Shown here: positions 1 to 16,926 of the stretch, piece after piece
Numbering within the stretch: the stretch's first letter is position 1
Layout of the letters: each line of letters starts with the position of its first letter
Made by a program: the position numbers and the translations under genes
Assembly (NCBI RefSeq): GCF_000243695.2
Contig: NZ_AHMN02000013.1
Coordinates: 279,001-343,000 of the forward strand
Reading direction: 5' to 3'
DNA: 64,000 nt
DNA from: Leptospira kirschneri serovar Cynopteri str. 3522 CT
GTDB taxonomy: Bacteria; Spirochaetota; Leptospiria; Leptospirales; Leptospiraceae
Notes under the pieces: model-generated
Seen by the model: only the letters and a program-made list of their open reading frames with translations
Database searches by the model: none
Told to the model about the DNA's origin: nothing

Positions 1-1
1 T

Positions 2-1000
2 TTGAAACCGGGCCGTGTACTTTCTGTTTATGGAGAATATTCAAAAATTATAATAGAGCAAGGTGAACGGAAAGGTATTTTTTCAGGAGTTTTGGCGGCT
101 TCCGGAGAATCGGTTGTAACTGGAGATTGGGTACTCGTAAGAGAAATCGAAGGAGACGAACTTTGTATCGTAGAAAAAATTCTTCCCCGAAAAACTTTTT
201 TAAAAAGAAGTAATCCAGGAAAAAGAAAAGGTTCCCAGGCGATTGCATCAAACATAGATCTTTTACTGGTGATTATGGGTCTGGACAACGACTATAGTCC
301 GAGAAGAATAGAACGTTATTTGTTCTTGGCGAAGATTAGCGGAGCACAAGTTACAATCGTTTTAAATAAAAAGGATCTTTGTACGGATCCTGAAAATAAG
401 TTTACGGAAATTAAAACAATCGCTGGAGAAACACCGATCGAAATGATTTCGGCTTTGGATCTGAAACAGACTCAAACAATTTTACAATGGACCGGCCCTG
501 GAAAAACGATCGCGTTTTTAGGATCTTCTGGTGCGGGAAAGTCCACTATCATTAACTCTTTGTTAGGTGAAAATATTCAGAAAACCAACGATGTAAAAGT
601 TTCCGACGGAACAGGAAGGCATACTACAACTCGCAGAGAATTGTTTCTTTTACCATCGGGAGGGGTTCTTATGGACAATCCAGGAATCAGAGAAGTAGGT
701 TTGTTTTCGGAAGGAAATGAAGAAGAACTTGAAGAAATTTTTCCGGAAATTGCAATGGCCGCGGAAGAATGTCGTTTTAACGATTGTTCTCACAACGAAG
801 AACCCAATTGTGGAGTTGTCGCGGCTGTAAAAGCTGGAAGAATCAGTGAAGATAGATACTTTTCTTATTTAAAACTTTCGAAAGAATTAATGGCTTACCA
901 AGCCTTGAACGATCCGGAAGAAGCCAGAAAGAAAAAACAAAAAGATAAACAAATGTCCAAAGCTTTACAGAAGAGACTTAAGGATAAGGGTAGAAAGTAG
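2..1000 (+). CDS. rsgA: Ribosome small-subunit-dependent GTPase A
   Basis: Circularly permuted GTPase that acts late in 30S subunit maturation. The G motifs come in the permuted order: NKKD at about residues 122-125, then the P-loop GSSGAGKS at 174-181, then DNPG at 225-228. An N-terminal OB-fold-like segment (1-70) precedes them. A C-terminal zinc site is visible as Cys257, Cys262, His264 and Cys270. The C-terminus is very lysine-rich. Length (332 aa) is normal for the family. The start used is the TTG at base 2. The upstream sequence is outside the window, so an earlier start cannot be excluded, although the first residues already align with the family's usual N-terminus. Confidence 0.95.
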   Translation: MKPGRVLSVYGEYSKIIIEQGERKGIFSGVLAASGESVVTGDWVLVREIEGDELCIVEKILPRKTFLKRSNPGKRKGSQAIASNIDLLLVIMGLDNDYSPRRIERYLFLAKISGAQVTIVLNKKDLCTDPENKFTEIKTIAGETPIEMISALDLKQTQTILQWTGPGKTIAFLGSSGAGKSTIINSLLGENIQKTNDVKVSDGTGRHTTTRRELFLLPSGGVLMDNPGIREVGLFSEGNEEELEEIFPEIAMAAEECRFNDCSHNEEPNCGVVAAVKAGRISEDRYFSYLKLSKELMAYQALNDPEEARKKKQKDKQMSKALQKRLKDKGRK

Positions 1001-1050
1001 TAACTACTACAAATTACGTCACTTAGGGTTTTTAAAAAATTTTTTAAATA

Positions 1051-1340
<290 letters not shown>

Positions 1341-1381
1341 AAGATTCGTTTTATAAAAACCTGATTTTTCCATAAAAAATA

Positions 1382-1480
1382 AGTGAGGAACTCCCCGACT
1401 CGAGTCACAAAAAATGAATGTTTAAAGATCTGTAATGCGACTTAACCTGCGGAAACTACCACAGAGAAAGTTTCCCCTCT
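1382..1480 (+). repeat. R3 repeat, diverged single unit
   Basis: Diverged copy of the TGTGGGAACT-based unit. GTGAGGAACTC at the left and TGCGGAAACTACCACA about 65 bases later match the two motif positions of the 33.7-kb tandem copy. The sequence between them (AATGCGACTTAACCTG) is also alignable. Confidence 0.6.
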
Positions 1481-1570
1481 GAAATCTGATTTCTATCTAC
1501 TAAAACCTGGGAACTACTATTTTTAGAAAATTCTTTCTCATTTTCTTACGCCGAACTCACGTTAATTTAA

Positions 1571-1667
1571 TACTACTGATCTCTATAAAATTGAGTACCG
1601 TTGATTCTATCATAAAACGCTGATTCTATGTAAAATATTAGGTACTTTATTATATAGTTATGAGTAA
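1571..1667 (+). repeat. R2 repeat, copy 1
   Basis: A 97-bp stretch nearly identical to 32361-32454 and to the interrupted copy at 59492-59692. It runs from TACTACTGATCTC through AAATTGAGTACCGTTGATTC to the tail TATAGTTATGAGTAA. It carries no ORF. A degenerate M1-like segment follows at about 1735-1813 (GTGGCCGATTAAC, then CTGCTTCAAT). Confidence 0.85.
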
Positions 1668-2015
1668 CCCCTATAAAATCGAGTGTGATAAAAATTTATG
1701 GCGAAGTACTATTTCAACGCAAAAGACTGAGTAAAGTTATTAAAGTAGTAAAGTGGCCGATTAACAAAACTGCTTCAATCAACCGTTTCCATGAAATAGT
1801 TGACTCTATTTTAATGTTCAAGTTTAAGAATCTATTTTTTTATCGTTTAAATTTATAGAATAGAATGTTGGAATTGTAAGTTTAAGAAGAGATTTGTTTC
1901 AAAATTTATGATAGGATCAATAGGGGTAAAAAAAAGATTTTTACTCCTAAAATAGATTTCGTAGAATAGATCCAAAATCGCCTTTCCCAGTTTTTCGGTT
2001 TTTACTTTTTTGAAT

Positions 2016-4478
<2,463 letters not shown>

Positions 4479-4494
4479 GTAGCAATTTTATTTA

Positions 4495-4677
4495 GCATGA
4501 ATTTTGCGTAAAAAAGTTTGCCGAATTCGGACCTCACTTTCAGCTCCAGTCAATAAATTGCATGAAAGAAACGTAATACGATATTTTGTCTTAAGTACAA
4601 TATAGAACGCGATCCGTAGAGAGCGTTCTGCTGGTTTCTCTATGTTTTAAGCGCTTTTGCATCGGATTTTATCTATC
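4495..4677 (+). repeat. R1 repeat, degenerate truncated copy
   Basis: Diverged relative of R1 directly left of copy B. It shows GCGTAAAAAAGTTTGCCG, then CAGCTCCAGTCAATAAATTG, then GAACGCG and AGAGCGTTCTGCT. The right half is missing. Two R1 relatives therefore sit head to tail in this gap. Confidence 0.6.
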
Positions 4678-4927
<250 letters not shown>

Positions 4928-5000
4928 AACGGCAATATTTAGGAATTCAATTTTATATCAGTTGGAAAAGATTCATGTTATATTTAAATATTATAAATAA

Positions 5001-5091
5001 GAGTTGTTAAAAAATTCATGGTGAAGACTAGAAAACTGTTTCAATTATACATTTCTATACAAAGGATGGAGAATTTATTTTTCAACAATTC
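5001..5091 (+). repeat. M1 miniature element, copy 1
   Basis: A 91-bp element with inverted ends GAGTTGTTAAAAAATTC and TTTTTCAACAATTC. The interior (CTGTTTCAATTATAC, ATGGAGAATT) is shared with the copies at 56121 and 59574. No coding capacity and no clear target duplication. Confidence 0.7.
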
Positions 5092-5194
5092 TTATTTTTG
5101 TAGTTTCTTTTAAACTATTTTAGATTGTAAACGTATATTCGAAAACCGTTTTGCTTTTGAGAACATTTTATTTTTATATACACAAAAATAGTTT

Positions 5195-6889
<1,695 letters not shown>

Positions 6890-6984
6890 GTCGTCATAGG
6901 AACAGAAGGAATTACAAGATCAAGTCACTTCATTTTATTCTAAGACTTGACCTAAAGTAAATTTCAAGTTATACTTCGCGCGCG

Positions 6985-8271
6985 ATGGAAAGAAAAGATA
7001 GAATACCTTATAAACCTACACAACCGAGTATGGATCTAAGTAAATTGTTGGTTCGATTTGCAAAAGATACTTCGGTGGGAACCTTAGAAACGGTCCGCTT
7101 CATTTTGAGTGAATCCTTGGATTGGTCTTCCAAACGGTTATCCGAACTTTCGGGTACACCTTTGGTTCAGAATACCAGTTTGGCCGAGTTTTTTTTCAAA
7201 TCCGGAGAGGTCCTGAAAAACGCAGGTGAAAAAACGGAACAGGGATTGACGGATGCTCTGGTTTCCACTGCAAATGCGATGCAGATAGCGTTAGACGCAC
7301 TTGAAAATGCAGATGAAGTCGTTAAAAGAACCCTTTTTGAGAATATTCCGGTTTCCAGTATCGTAGGTCAATCTTTTGCAGGAATTGTGACTACTTCCCA
7401 GATTCAGGCTTCTTTTAGACTAGAAGGTAAAGATACAGAATATCAAGAAATTCTAATGGACTGGAAAAGTTCGAAATTACCTCGTCTGATTTTATGTATT
7501 CCAGGTCTTTTTTGTGACGAAGGACTTTGGAATACAAACGGAGAAATTCCACTTTCGGAAACGATAAAAGAATGCGGTTATTATCCCGTTTATCTTCGGT
7601 TTAATCCCGGAATTCATCTTTCTACGAACGCAAAAAAAATGTTGGATCTTGTAGAAAATCTTCTAAATTCTCCGGAACTGAAAGATAAAACGTTAGACGT
7701 CATATCTTACAGTCAGGGAGGTTTGATTTTCAGAAGTGCTTTGTATCAGTCCAAACGAAATGGTTCCCAGTTCTCAAAAAGGATTCGTCATGCGCTTGTG
7801 ATCAATTCTCCCGATGGAGGATCGTATATCGAAAAGATTGGTTTTTGGTTGGGACTTGGAGCGGAGTCGTTGCCGATTCTTCCGGTTCATATTTTAGGTT
7901 TTATCGGAAATCAGAGAAGCGACGCAATCAAAGATCTTTCTCATGGAATCATACGAGAAGAGGATTGGATTCAGAACGATCAGATGAAAAGATACTTAAA
8001 CGATTTGTACTTTGGAGAACTTGATGACATAAACGCGACTCAAATTTATAGTTTGGTGACAGAGACAGAATCCAAATGGTCTTCTTGGATTGGAGACGGG
8101 ATCGTGGAAAAACCGAGTCTTACTTTGTTAAGCGATAAAGTGTATCGAAAAAAATCGAACCCAGAATCGCGGGTTCATTGTTTGTTTGGAACTTCTCATT
8201 ATCAGGTCATGGCACATCCGCAGACTAGTAGGATTTTACGAGAAGTATTAAACGACCGAATGAATTCATGA
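6985..8271 (+). CDS. Alpha/beta-hydrolase fold protein (lipase/esterase-like)
   Basis: Predicted serine hydrolase of 428 aa. About 160 N-terminal residues are helical (amphipathic, no signal peptide) and precede the hydrolase core. The oxyanion-hole strand is CIPGLFCDEGLW (about 171-182). The nucleophile elbow reads SYSQGG with Ser243, a variant of GxSxG whose first Gly is Ser. A C-terminal His in GTSHYQVMAHP is a plausible catalytic base. The large N-terminal extension is unlike simple esterases and recalls polyester or lipid hydrolases, but no substrate can be assigned. The gene is divergent from the radical SAM gene. Confidence 0.82.
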   Translation: MERKDRIPYKPTQPSMDLSKLLVRFAKDTSVGTLETVRFILSESLDWSSKRLSELSGTPLVQNTSLAEFFFKSGEVLKNAGEKTEQGLTDALVSTANAMQIALDALENADEVVKRTLFENIPVSSIVGQSFAGIVTTSQIQASFRLEGKDTEYQEILMDWKSSKLPRLILCIPGLFCDEGLWNTNGEIPLSETIKECGYYPVYLRFNPGIHLSTNAKKMLDLVENLLNSPELKDKTLDVISYSQGGLIFRSALYQSKRNGSQFSKRIRHALVINSPDGGSYIEKIGFWLGLGAESLPILPVHILGFIGNQRSDAIKDLSHGIIREEDWIQNDQMKRYLNDLYFGELDDINATQIYSLVTETESKWSSWIGDGIVEKPSLTLLSDKVYRKKSNPESRVHCLFGTSHYQVMAHPQTSRILREVLNDRMNS

Positions 8272-8548
8272 CTATAAAGATTTTTTCGTAAGTTATTTGT
8301 ATTCATGCCGAACTGAAACGATATGATTCGGAACTGCATAATAAAATACCCAATCCGAAATAGTTTACATTTTAATAATGCAAATTCAGGCGTAAGAAAA
8401 CCGAAGTGTGGCGAATACTATAATAATACATTAAATTCTTAAAATTGTTTTTTTAAAAACTTGCCCGATGATGTCTGCTAATTTTTCTGAGTTTCAGAAC
8501 CGATTTTTAAATTTAAACTGTAAACGTCTTTCTTTGGAAAAATTTAAA

Positions 8549-8989
8549 ATGAATATTAAAGAAGCTTCTATTCTGGATTTACCGGAAATTGCCAAACTCT
8601 TTGACGAGTATCGTCAATTTTATAAACAAAAATCGGATTTAAAGGGTGCGGAAAAATTTATCGAAGAAAGAATTCTTAAACAAGAATCTAAAATTTATCT
8701 TTTAATGGATGGAAATACTTGTTGTGGTTTTACTCAGCTCTATCCGATATTTACCTCCTTATCTATGAAACGGGCTTGGATTTTAAATGATCTTTTTGTT
8801 GGACCGAAACATCGTAAAAAAGGAGGAGGTAGGGCCTTGATTGAGGAAACGGCTAAACTTGCGAGAGATACGGGAGCGAAGTATATTCAATTGTCGACAG
8901 CTTTTGATAATCATACCGCCCAAAAATTATACGAATCGATCGGTTTTGTAAAAGACGAAGAATTTCTTTATTATACTTGGGTTGTATAG
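8549..8989 (+). CDS. GNAT-family N-acetyltransferase
   Basis: GCN5-related acetyltransferase transferring acetyl from acetyl-CoA to an unknown amine. Motif A is visible as DLFVGPKHRKKGGGRALIEE with the pyrophosphate-binding loop RKKGGGRA. It is followed by KYIQLSTAFDNHTAQKLYES and GF, the usual motif B layout. I start at ATG 8549, which has GGAAA upstream and begins the conserved strand MNIKEASILDLPEI, giving 146 aa. An in-frame ATG at 8468 would add 27 residues unlike the family. The small CWC gene follows 21 bp later and may be co-transcribed. Confidence 0.9.
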   Translation: MNIKEASILDLPEIAKLFDEYRQFYKQKSDLKGAEKFIEERILKQESKIYLLMDGNTCCGFTQLYPIFTSLSMKRAWILNDLFVGPKHRKKGGGRALIEETAKLARDTGAKYIQLSTAFDNHTAQKLYESIGFVKDEEFLYYTWVV

Positions 8990-9010
8990 TATATTTAAAT
9001 TTTATAATGT

Positions 9011-9223
9011 ATGTCTGAGGAAGGATATTTAAACTCTAGGACTACTCTAAAGGTCTGTCAACGTTGTGGACAGACCTTCGGCTGTGGCGCAGCTTTTTAT
9101 TCCTGTGAATGTTTTTCTGTAAATTTGTCGTCTGAGGTTCGAAATCAAATCAAAGAAAATTACGATGACTGTATTTGTATTCTTTGTTTGAAAGAATTGG
9201 AAAGGTCTAAAAAAAAGGAATGA
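9011..9223 (+). CDS. Cysteine-rich CWC family protein
   Basis: A 70-aa zinc-binding-type protein with the spacing CQRCGQTFGC, then CEC, then CICILC, which matches the small cysteine-rich CWC family of bacteria (function unknown). Eight cysteines are grouped so that one or two metal ions could be bound. No signal peptide, so it is probably cytoplasmic. It sits 21 bp behind the acetyltransferase gene. Confidence 0.85.
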   Translation: MSEEGYLNSRTTLKVCQRCGQTFGCGAAFYSCECFSVNLSSEVRNQIKENYDDCICILCLKELERSKKKE

Positions 9224-9282
9224 GAATCAACTTATCTTTTTTGTGTAAGATCTAAAAATGGAATTTTAAATAATGGTATTCA

Positions 9283-10752
<1,470 letters not shown>

Positions 10753-10764
10753 AATTCAATCCGA

Positions 10765-10900
10765 AAACGATTGAAGTATAGGGGAACTCAACAGAACGCT
10801 CTTTCAAATTCAGTGTTTCGCTCGGTTTTCTTTCACTGATTTATATTATGGAAGTGTAAACTTATTGGATTAGATACTCTATTCTGTAGCGCTGAGTGAA
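10765..10900 (-). repeat. Degenerate R1 (reverse) followed by R2-like tail
   Basis: CGAAAACGATTGAAG, GAACGCTCTTT and CTCGGTTTTCTTTCACTGA follow the order seen in the reverse R1 copy at 43502-43650. Both are followed by GTAAACTTATTGGATT and a tail CTGTAGCGCTGAGTGAAA related to R2. The composite order of R1 end plus R2 tail recurs at 43.6 kb. Confidence 0.5.
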
Positions 10901-10988
10901 AACAAATTTCTGGATTATTTTGTGATTTCAAAATTGGAATCATCTATGACAAAAGGATAAATCACTAAAATGTTTGGTATCAAACTGT

Positions 10989-11471
10989 ATGAACTTAGGG
11001 CAGAAACTTCGATTTTATTTTTTAAACTTTTATCCTCCTTACTTTGGGGCGGGAATTCGGTATAAAAAAATAGGTAAGGATTTTACACACTTTCAATTAT
11101 CGATGAAACTTCATTGGTGGAATCGAAATCTAGTCGGAACTCATTTTGGAGGTTCGCTTTATTCTATGTGTGATCCTTTTTACATGTTGATCCTTATGGA
11201 AAATTTAGGAGAGGGATATATCGTTTGGGATAAGGCCGCAACGATTCGATTTATTGCTCCAGGATTAGGACAAGTAGTCGCGGATTTTGAAATTCCTAAA
11301 AAGGAGATAGAAAGGATTCGAAAAGAGGCGGATGAAAAAAGAAAATTAGACGTATTTTTTCAGACTAAAATTTATGATTCTAAAACCGGAAAGGTTGTTG
11401 CAGAACTTGATAAAGTAGTTTATGTGAGAAGGAAAGAAAGGATTAAAAAAGAAAAAAACATTATAAAATAA
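10989..11471 (+). CDS. DUF4442-type hotdog-fold protein (thioesterase-like)
   Basis: A 160-aa protein with the layout of the DUF4442 branch of the hotdog thioesterase superfamily. It opens with [18 protein letters not shown], then [18 protein letters not shown] with the helix-associated HFGGS, then strands [11 protein letters not shown] and [14 protein letters not shown]. Family members are thought to hydrolyse or bind acyl-CoA, but no activity is established here. The start is uncertain: ATG 10989 is taken, while an in-frame TTG at 10974 has GGATAA farther upstream. The last residues are lysine-rich. A stretch of more than 600 bp without genes follows. Confidence 0.75.
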   Translation: MNLGQKLRFYFLNFYPPYFGAGIRYKKIGKDFTHFQLSMKLHWWNRNLVGTHFGGSLYSMCDPFYMLILMENLGEGYIVWDKAATIRFIAPGLGQVVADFEIPKKEIERIRKEADEKRKLDVFFQTKIYDSKTGKVVAELDKVVYVRRKERIKKEKNIIK

Positions 11472-12085
11472 TAGAAATATAATATATATTCTAAGCAGTG
11501 TAGGTCGAGTTTATAAAACCTACTTCGAACCGATAAGTTTATTTGAAATTTATGTGTGTGAGAGTTTTTGGTCTTTATAAAATTAAGTGTTATGTGTTTT
11601 ATCCCAAGAACTTGTTTGAAGTGAAAAGGATGGGGTATTTGTTATGTAGTTCTGAGTGAAAAGATATAAGTAATTTATTACATAAGTTCTATTTTTTTTC
11701 TATAAAAATGCAAACGCTTCAGTTCTGATAAAAAAACTTTTTGAAAATTGTTAACTTAGATATATTATAAAGTTTTAACTATTGATTTTGAGACTATTAC
11801 GAAGTTTTGAAATTAATAGTAGTAAAAATTTTAATCGTAAACCCTAAAAGTTACTCGGAAAATAGATTTTAACGTTCAAAAAAAATATTCATAAAGTAAT
11901 CAAACTAGAATTATTTTGGTCAAATTAGTTTTGAGATCTTGACTCTAAAGATAACTCTTGATATTATTTTCACTTAGAATTTTTGTCGGAACAAAACTTT
12001 TGTAAAATGAACAAGTTTTAAGGCAGGCACGATCATTTGTATTGCGTTAGACTTTCTCTGATAAAACCCAACAAAATGGATTGAG
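11472..12085. other. AT-rich gene-free gap
   Basis: No credible ORF, RNA or terminator seen. A diverged R2 relative is visible at about 11571-11660 (CTTTATAAAATTAAG ... TTATGTAGTTCTGAGTGAAA). The rest is AT-rich with no recognisable motif. Confidence 0.5.
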
Positions 12086-13690
12086 ATGTTTTTTCTCTTC
12101 ATAAAATTCCAACGAACTTTTACCAATCGTTTTTTATTTTTGGTCTTATTCTTATCTTTTATATTACCGAAAGGAATTCATTCTTCTCCTGAATCCGAAA
12201 TCTGCGAGTTTGATCAAATCGAATTTGCTCTCGATCTTGATCCATCAAACGAAGTACCTAAAGAACCCAAAAGGAGTCTCGTTTTTTTACCGAAAGAGAG
12301 TTCGTTTTTAAAATTGGGTTTTATCAAAGAGTCGGTCTGGATTCGGTTTAACATTAAACAGTATCCAAGATCCAGATGTTTTTTGAGGATTCCACAAGTA
12401 ACGTTAGACGGAGCGGCGCTTTTTGCAAAATCTTCCGTTCAAATTACCGGCGATCGTTTTAGATATTCGGAAAGATCCGTAGACGATTATTATCCTGTTT
12501 TTTATTTGGAACCTTTAGATATACAAAAAGAAAAGAATCAATATTATCTTTGGATCAAAACGTCTTCTATTATCAACTTTCCAATTTTTTTAGAATCTGG
12601 TTTGGAATATCAAAAAGGAAATTATTATAGAAATCTTTTGATTCTTTTTTTGCTCGTATTAAGTTTATTTATTATATTGTTGATTGGTTTTATTTATCGT
12701 CAAACTCTTGATCCGGTCTATTTAAGCATCATGGGATTTCTTGTGTTTATAACACTGGAAGGTTGGGTTTGTTTTGCAAACGGATATAAGTATCTATGGC
12801 CTAACGTACCTGAATTTCAAAATATCACATCTACGTTATTCGCTTTTTTGGCTCTTGCTTGTTCCGTTTGTTTTATGGTTCAATTCCTTTCACCTTCGCC
12901 TCTTCATAAAATTTTTCGTTTTCTGTTATTCGGAACTGTGATCGTAGTCGTATGTTTGGCGATTTTGTCCTCTTTTGTTTTGGATCGCGCCTTGGTGATA
13001 AAAATTCTTTCGTGGACATTTGTTTGTATTTCGGTTTTAGTTTTAGTTTCTACCTTTTCCGTAATAAAGTCTTTTTCTCCTGCTAGAAAAATAATTTTAT
13101 GTATGATTCCTATTATCGGAAGCGGATTGATTACAATTTTATACTATTTAGATTTACTAAAATATAATGAGTACTATGTGCACGCTTATTTATTATCTCT
13201 TCCTTCGATTTATATAGTAATTACGGTAAGTCTAAAAGATCGGGAAAAATTCGTAAAAAGGAAATTTTTAAGCCGTGCTTACGATATACGTCAGATGCAG
13301 GAAAAATTGAATCTTCCGGTTCAAGTGCAGGGTCAAAATAAAACTCCTTCACTTCAATTCAGTTTAGATTATCTGTTAAGAGTAGAGCGAATTTTTAAGA
13401 ATCCGGAATTAAGTAAAAAAGATTTTGCGGAAATTCTCAGGATTGCGCCTAACGATTTAGATCGGTTTGTCCAGGAATTTTCTAACCTTCAGTCGTTTGA
13501 AATTTACGTCAATCGATACAGAGTAGAAGAGGCAAAACATCTTTTGAAGACTAGAAAGGATCTAAAATCTTCAGAAATCGCACATAGATCTGGTTTTGTT
13601 TCTGGTAGGGAAATGGAAAAATCTTTTAAAACCTTAACCGGAATGACTTCTGCCGAATACAAATTGATGCTGTTTCCGGATTCTATTTAA
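12086..13690 (+). CDS. Membrane-anchored 7TMR-DISM receptor with AraC-type DNA-binding domain
   Basis: A 534-aa one-component regulator. An N-terminal signal segment (about 8-35) leads to a periplasmic 7TMR-DISM-like domain (about 40-175), then seven hydrophobic helices (about 180-390). The C-terminal 100 residues are an AraC-type helix-turn-helix: NRYRVEEAKHLLKTR, then SEIAHRSGFVSGREMEKSFK, then LTGMTSAEYK. The protein would sense an envelope signal and bind DNA while anchored in the membrane. The neighbour 102 bp downstream is mltA in the same orientation, a candidate target. No enzymatic output domain is present, unlike the kinase at 2.0 kb, which has the same receptor type. Confidence 0.88.
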   Translation: MFFLFIKFQRTFTNRFLFLVLFLSFILPKGIHSSPESEICEFDQIEFALDLDPSNEVPKEPKRSLVFLPKESSFLKLGFIKESVWIRFNIKQYPRSRCFLRIPQVTLDGAALFAKSSVQITGDRFRYSERSVDDYYPVFYLEPLDIQKEKNQYYLWIKTSSIINFPIFLESGLEYQKGNYYRNLLILFLLVLSLFIILLIGFIYRQTLDPVYLSIMGFLVFITLEGWVCFANGYKYLWPNVPEFQNITSTLFAFLALACSVCFMVQFLSPSPLHKIFRFLLFGTVIVVVCLAILSSFVLDRALVIKILSWTFVCISVLVLVSTFSVIKSFSPARKIILCMIPIIGSGLITILYYLDLLKYNEYYVHAYLLSLPSIYIVITVSLKDREKFVKRKFLSRAYDIRQMQEKLNLPVQVQGQNKTPSLQFSLDYLLRVERIFKNPELSKKDFAEILRIAPNDLDRFVQEFSNLQSFEIYVNRYRVEEAKHLLKTRKDLKSSEIAHRSGFVSGREMEKSFKTLTGMTSAEYKLMLFPDSI

Positions 13691-13792
13691 AAAAATTACT
13701 ACTGAATTTTATTTTCCCATTGAATGTTATAGTTTTAAAAAGATAGTTTTGCCGATGCGAGATTTTAAATTAAACGTCGGGTAATCTGTAAA

Positions 13793-14887
13793 ATGCGTTT
13801 GTTATTTATTTTTATCTGTTTTGTTGTACTTAACGTATATTCGTTGTACTCAAAAGAGTTGGAAAAGTCCGGATTTATTTCTAGTCAAAAATCCGATTCA
13901 ATTTTACAATTGGAAGATTTTGATTCCTTAGAGCGGGCTTTAAAAGAATCGGAATTGTATTACCAAAAACTTCCTTCCAATTGGAAAACTCAAGTTCGAC
14001 AAATTTCGTATCATAAAAATCAAATGTTAAAATCCTTGAAAGTTTTAAAAAAAATTCTTCGAGAAAGAAACCCAGAGTCTAGAAAAATCCAATTTCAAAA
14101 TTCGTTTTTACTTTTAGAAACAAAAGACGAAACTCTTGGAAGAATTACTGCATATTATGAAGTTATAATAGAGGGAAGGTTTTATCCAGAAGGAGATTTT
14201 ATTTATCCAGTTTTGGAAATTCCTTCCGATTTAATCGTAAAAAAGGAAGGAAATGAAAAATCGGTTGGTAAAATTGTAAATGAAGTTTTTGTTCCGTATG
14301 AAACTAGAACGGAATTGTCTCATTCTTCGGTTTGGAAGAATCGATCAAAAGCGATCGTATACGTCAAAATCGTGGATTTACATCTCGCACAATTGGAAGG
14401 TTCGGCTCTTGTAAAAGTTCCAGATCATACTCCATTTCGCATAACGTATTCGGCGGATAATGGAAAGGAATATCTGAGTCCCGCGGAATCTCTAAAGGGA
14501 ATTTGTAGTAGTTTGATTCCTTCCGATTTAAAAAATTGTATTCTTAAATATCCCAAAGAGGTCGAAGCGGCGATCCTCAAAAATCCAAGATATATTTTTT
14601 TTAAACGAGAATCTTCTGCGCCTCGAGGAAGTGGGGGTATTGAATTGATTCCGAAACGATCCGTTGCGATGGATCCTGGGATTCCTTTGGGGATTCCTGT
14701 TTTGATTTCTTTTGAATCTTCTGTTTTAACTGAAAAAAATAGAATCGTATTTGTACATGATCGAGGATCTCAAATTACGGGACATGGTCGTTTGGATTAT
14801 TTTTTGGGGACCGGTGAAACGGCTGAATATCAAGCTGGGAGAGTCAACACTCAAGGAAAAATTTTTTTGATCCTGCCTAAGAAATAA
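13793..14887 (+). CDS. mltA: MltA-like lytic transglycosylase with 3D domain
   Basis: Predicted murein-cleaving lytic transglycosylase of 364 aa, exported through an N-terminal signal peptide (residues 1-20, no lipobox Cys). The family signature [14 protein letters not shown] sits near 120-133. The C-terminal 3D domain shows the catalytic-region pattern [19 protein letters not shown], with the family's Asp residues in place. Length is close to E. coli MltA. The missing lipidation Cys suggests a periplasmic or secreted form rather than an outer-membrane lipoprotein. It lies behind the membrane AraC regulator. Confidence 0.9.
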   Translation: MRLLFIFICFVVLNVYSLYSKELEKSGFISSQKSDSILQLEDFDSLERALKESELYYQKLPSNWKTQVRQISYHKNQMLKSLKVLKKILRERNPESRKIQFQNSFLLLETKDETLGRITAYYEVIIEGRFYPEGDFIYPVLEIPSDLIVKKEGNEKSVGKIVNEVFVPYETRTELSHSSVWKNRSKAIVYVKIVDLHLAQLEGSALVKVPDHTPFRITYSADNGKEYLSPAESLKGICSSLIPSDLKNCILKYPKEVEAAILKNPRYIFFKRESSAPRGSGGIELIPKRSVAMDPGIPLGIPVLISFESSVLTEKNRIVFVHDRGSQITGHGRLDYFLGTGETAEYQAGRVNTQGKIFLILPKK

Positions 14888-14979
14888 AGGACTTATCTCT
14901 TTTAAGTTAAGAATTGTCGAAAGACTTTTTCAATCGATTAACGTGGGTTAGACGTAAGATAAGCGGAAAGAAGCTATTT

Positions 14980-15251
<272 letters not shown>

Positions 15252-15298
15252 TTTTAATGTAAACTCAACAAAAAAGAATTCTTTAAAAGTATGAGTTC

Positions 15299-15424
15299 CT
15301 ACAATTTTAGAATTGGTTCGTAAAATCGTGATTTGTGGTAGTTCCCACAAAAAATGTCACATTGCGAATTTTTAAACATTTATTTTTTGTAATTTAGGAT
15401 TTGTAAGAGTTCCCACATTTTTTA
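15299..15424 (-). repeat. R3 repeat, reverse orientation
   Basis: Inverse copy of the TGTGGGAACT unit. ATGAGTTCCTACA, GTGGTAGTTCCCACA and GTAAGAGTTCCCACA are spaced as in the 33.7-kb tandem copy, with AATGTCACATTG between them. Confidence 0.65.
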
Positions 15425-15549
15425 CGGAAAAATCGAATTTTAGAACGAACTGCGTTCAATTTATGATCATAATTAAACATAAGCATTGAGTAAAATTTGC
15501 AGTAATTTGAAAAAAATTGTAAATTTGAGGAATTTTTTTCTTTTTTCAA

Positions 15550-15578
15550 TTGACTAAAATTGTGCGCTGCAATATAAA
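15550..15578 (+). promoter_or_regulatory. Sigma-70-type promoter of the phasin-like gene
   Basis: TTGACT (15550-15555), a 17-base spacer, then TATAAA (15573-15578). Spacing and hexamers are close to the housekeeping consensus. The 5' leader to the ATG would be about 45 bases and ends in a good ribosome binding site (AAGGAG). Confidence 0.7.
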
Positions 15579-15582
15579 AGGA

Positions 15583-15597
15583 TTGTGCGACGCACAA
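15583..15597. promoter_or_regulatory. Perfect 15-bp palindrome at the phasin-like gene start region (operator candidate)
   Basis: TTGTGCGACGCACAA has 7-bp arms around a central A and lies 4 bp after the -10 box, where a bound repressor would block transcription. A second ATTGTGCG occurs at 15559-15566 inside the promoter spacer, 23 bp before the ATTGTGCG of the palindrome. The TGC-N3-GCA core resembles sites described for PhaR-type regulators of phasins in polyhydroxybutyrate producers. That match is inference. Confidence 0.5.
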
Positions 15598-15628
15598 GAA
15601 AAGTAACGATCTTAAGGAGAAAAATTGA

Positions 15629-16012
<384 letters not shown>

Positions 16013-16033
16013 GAATCGTAACTTTCTCTCTCG

Positions 16034-16052
16034 GGCGGGATTTTAACCCGCC
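16034..16052 (+). terminator. Hairpin after the phasin-like gene
   Basis: GGCGGG, loop ATTTTAA, CCCGCC, starting 21 bp after the stop codon. A compact GC stem, but the following bases (TGAATCC) lack a T-run, so it may stabilise the 3' end rather than terminate strongly. Confidence 0.55.
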
Positions 16053-16137
16053 TGAATCCTTTCCAAACTTACTATTAGCTTTAAACTCAACTTTTTTATT
16101 GTATTCTGACTTTATAAATATATTCATAAAATAGAAT

Positions 16138-16926
<789 letters not shown>

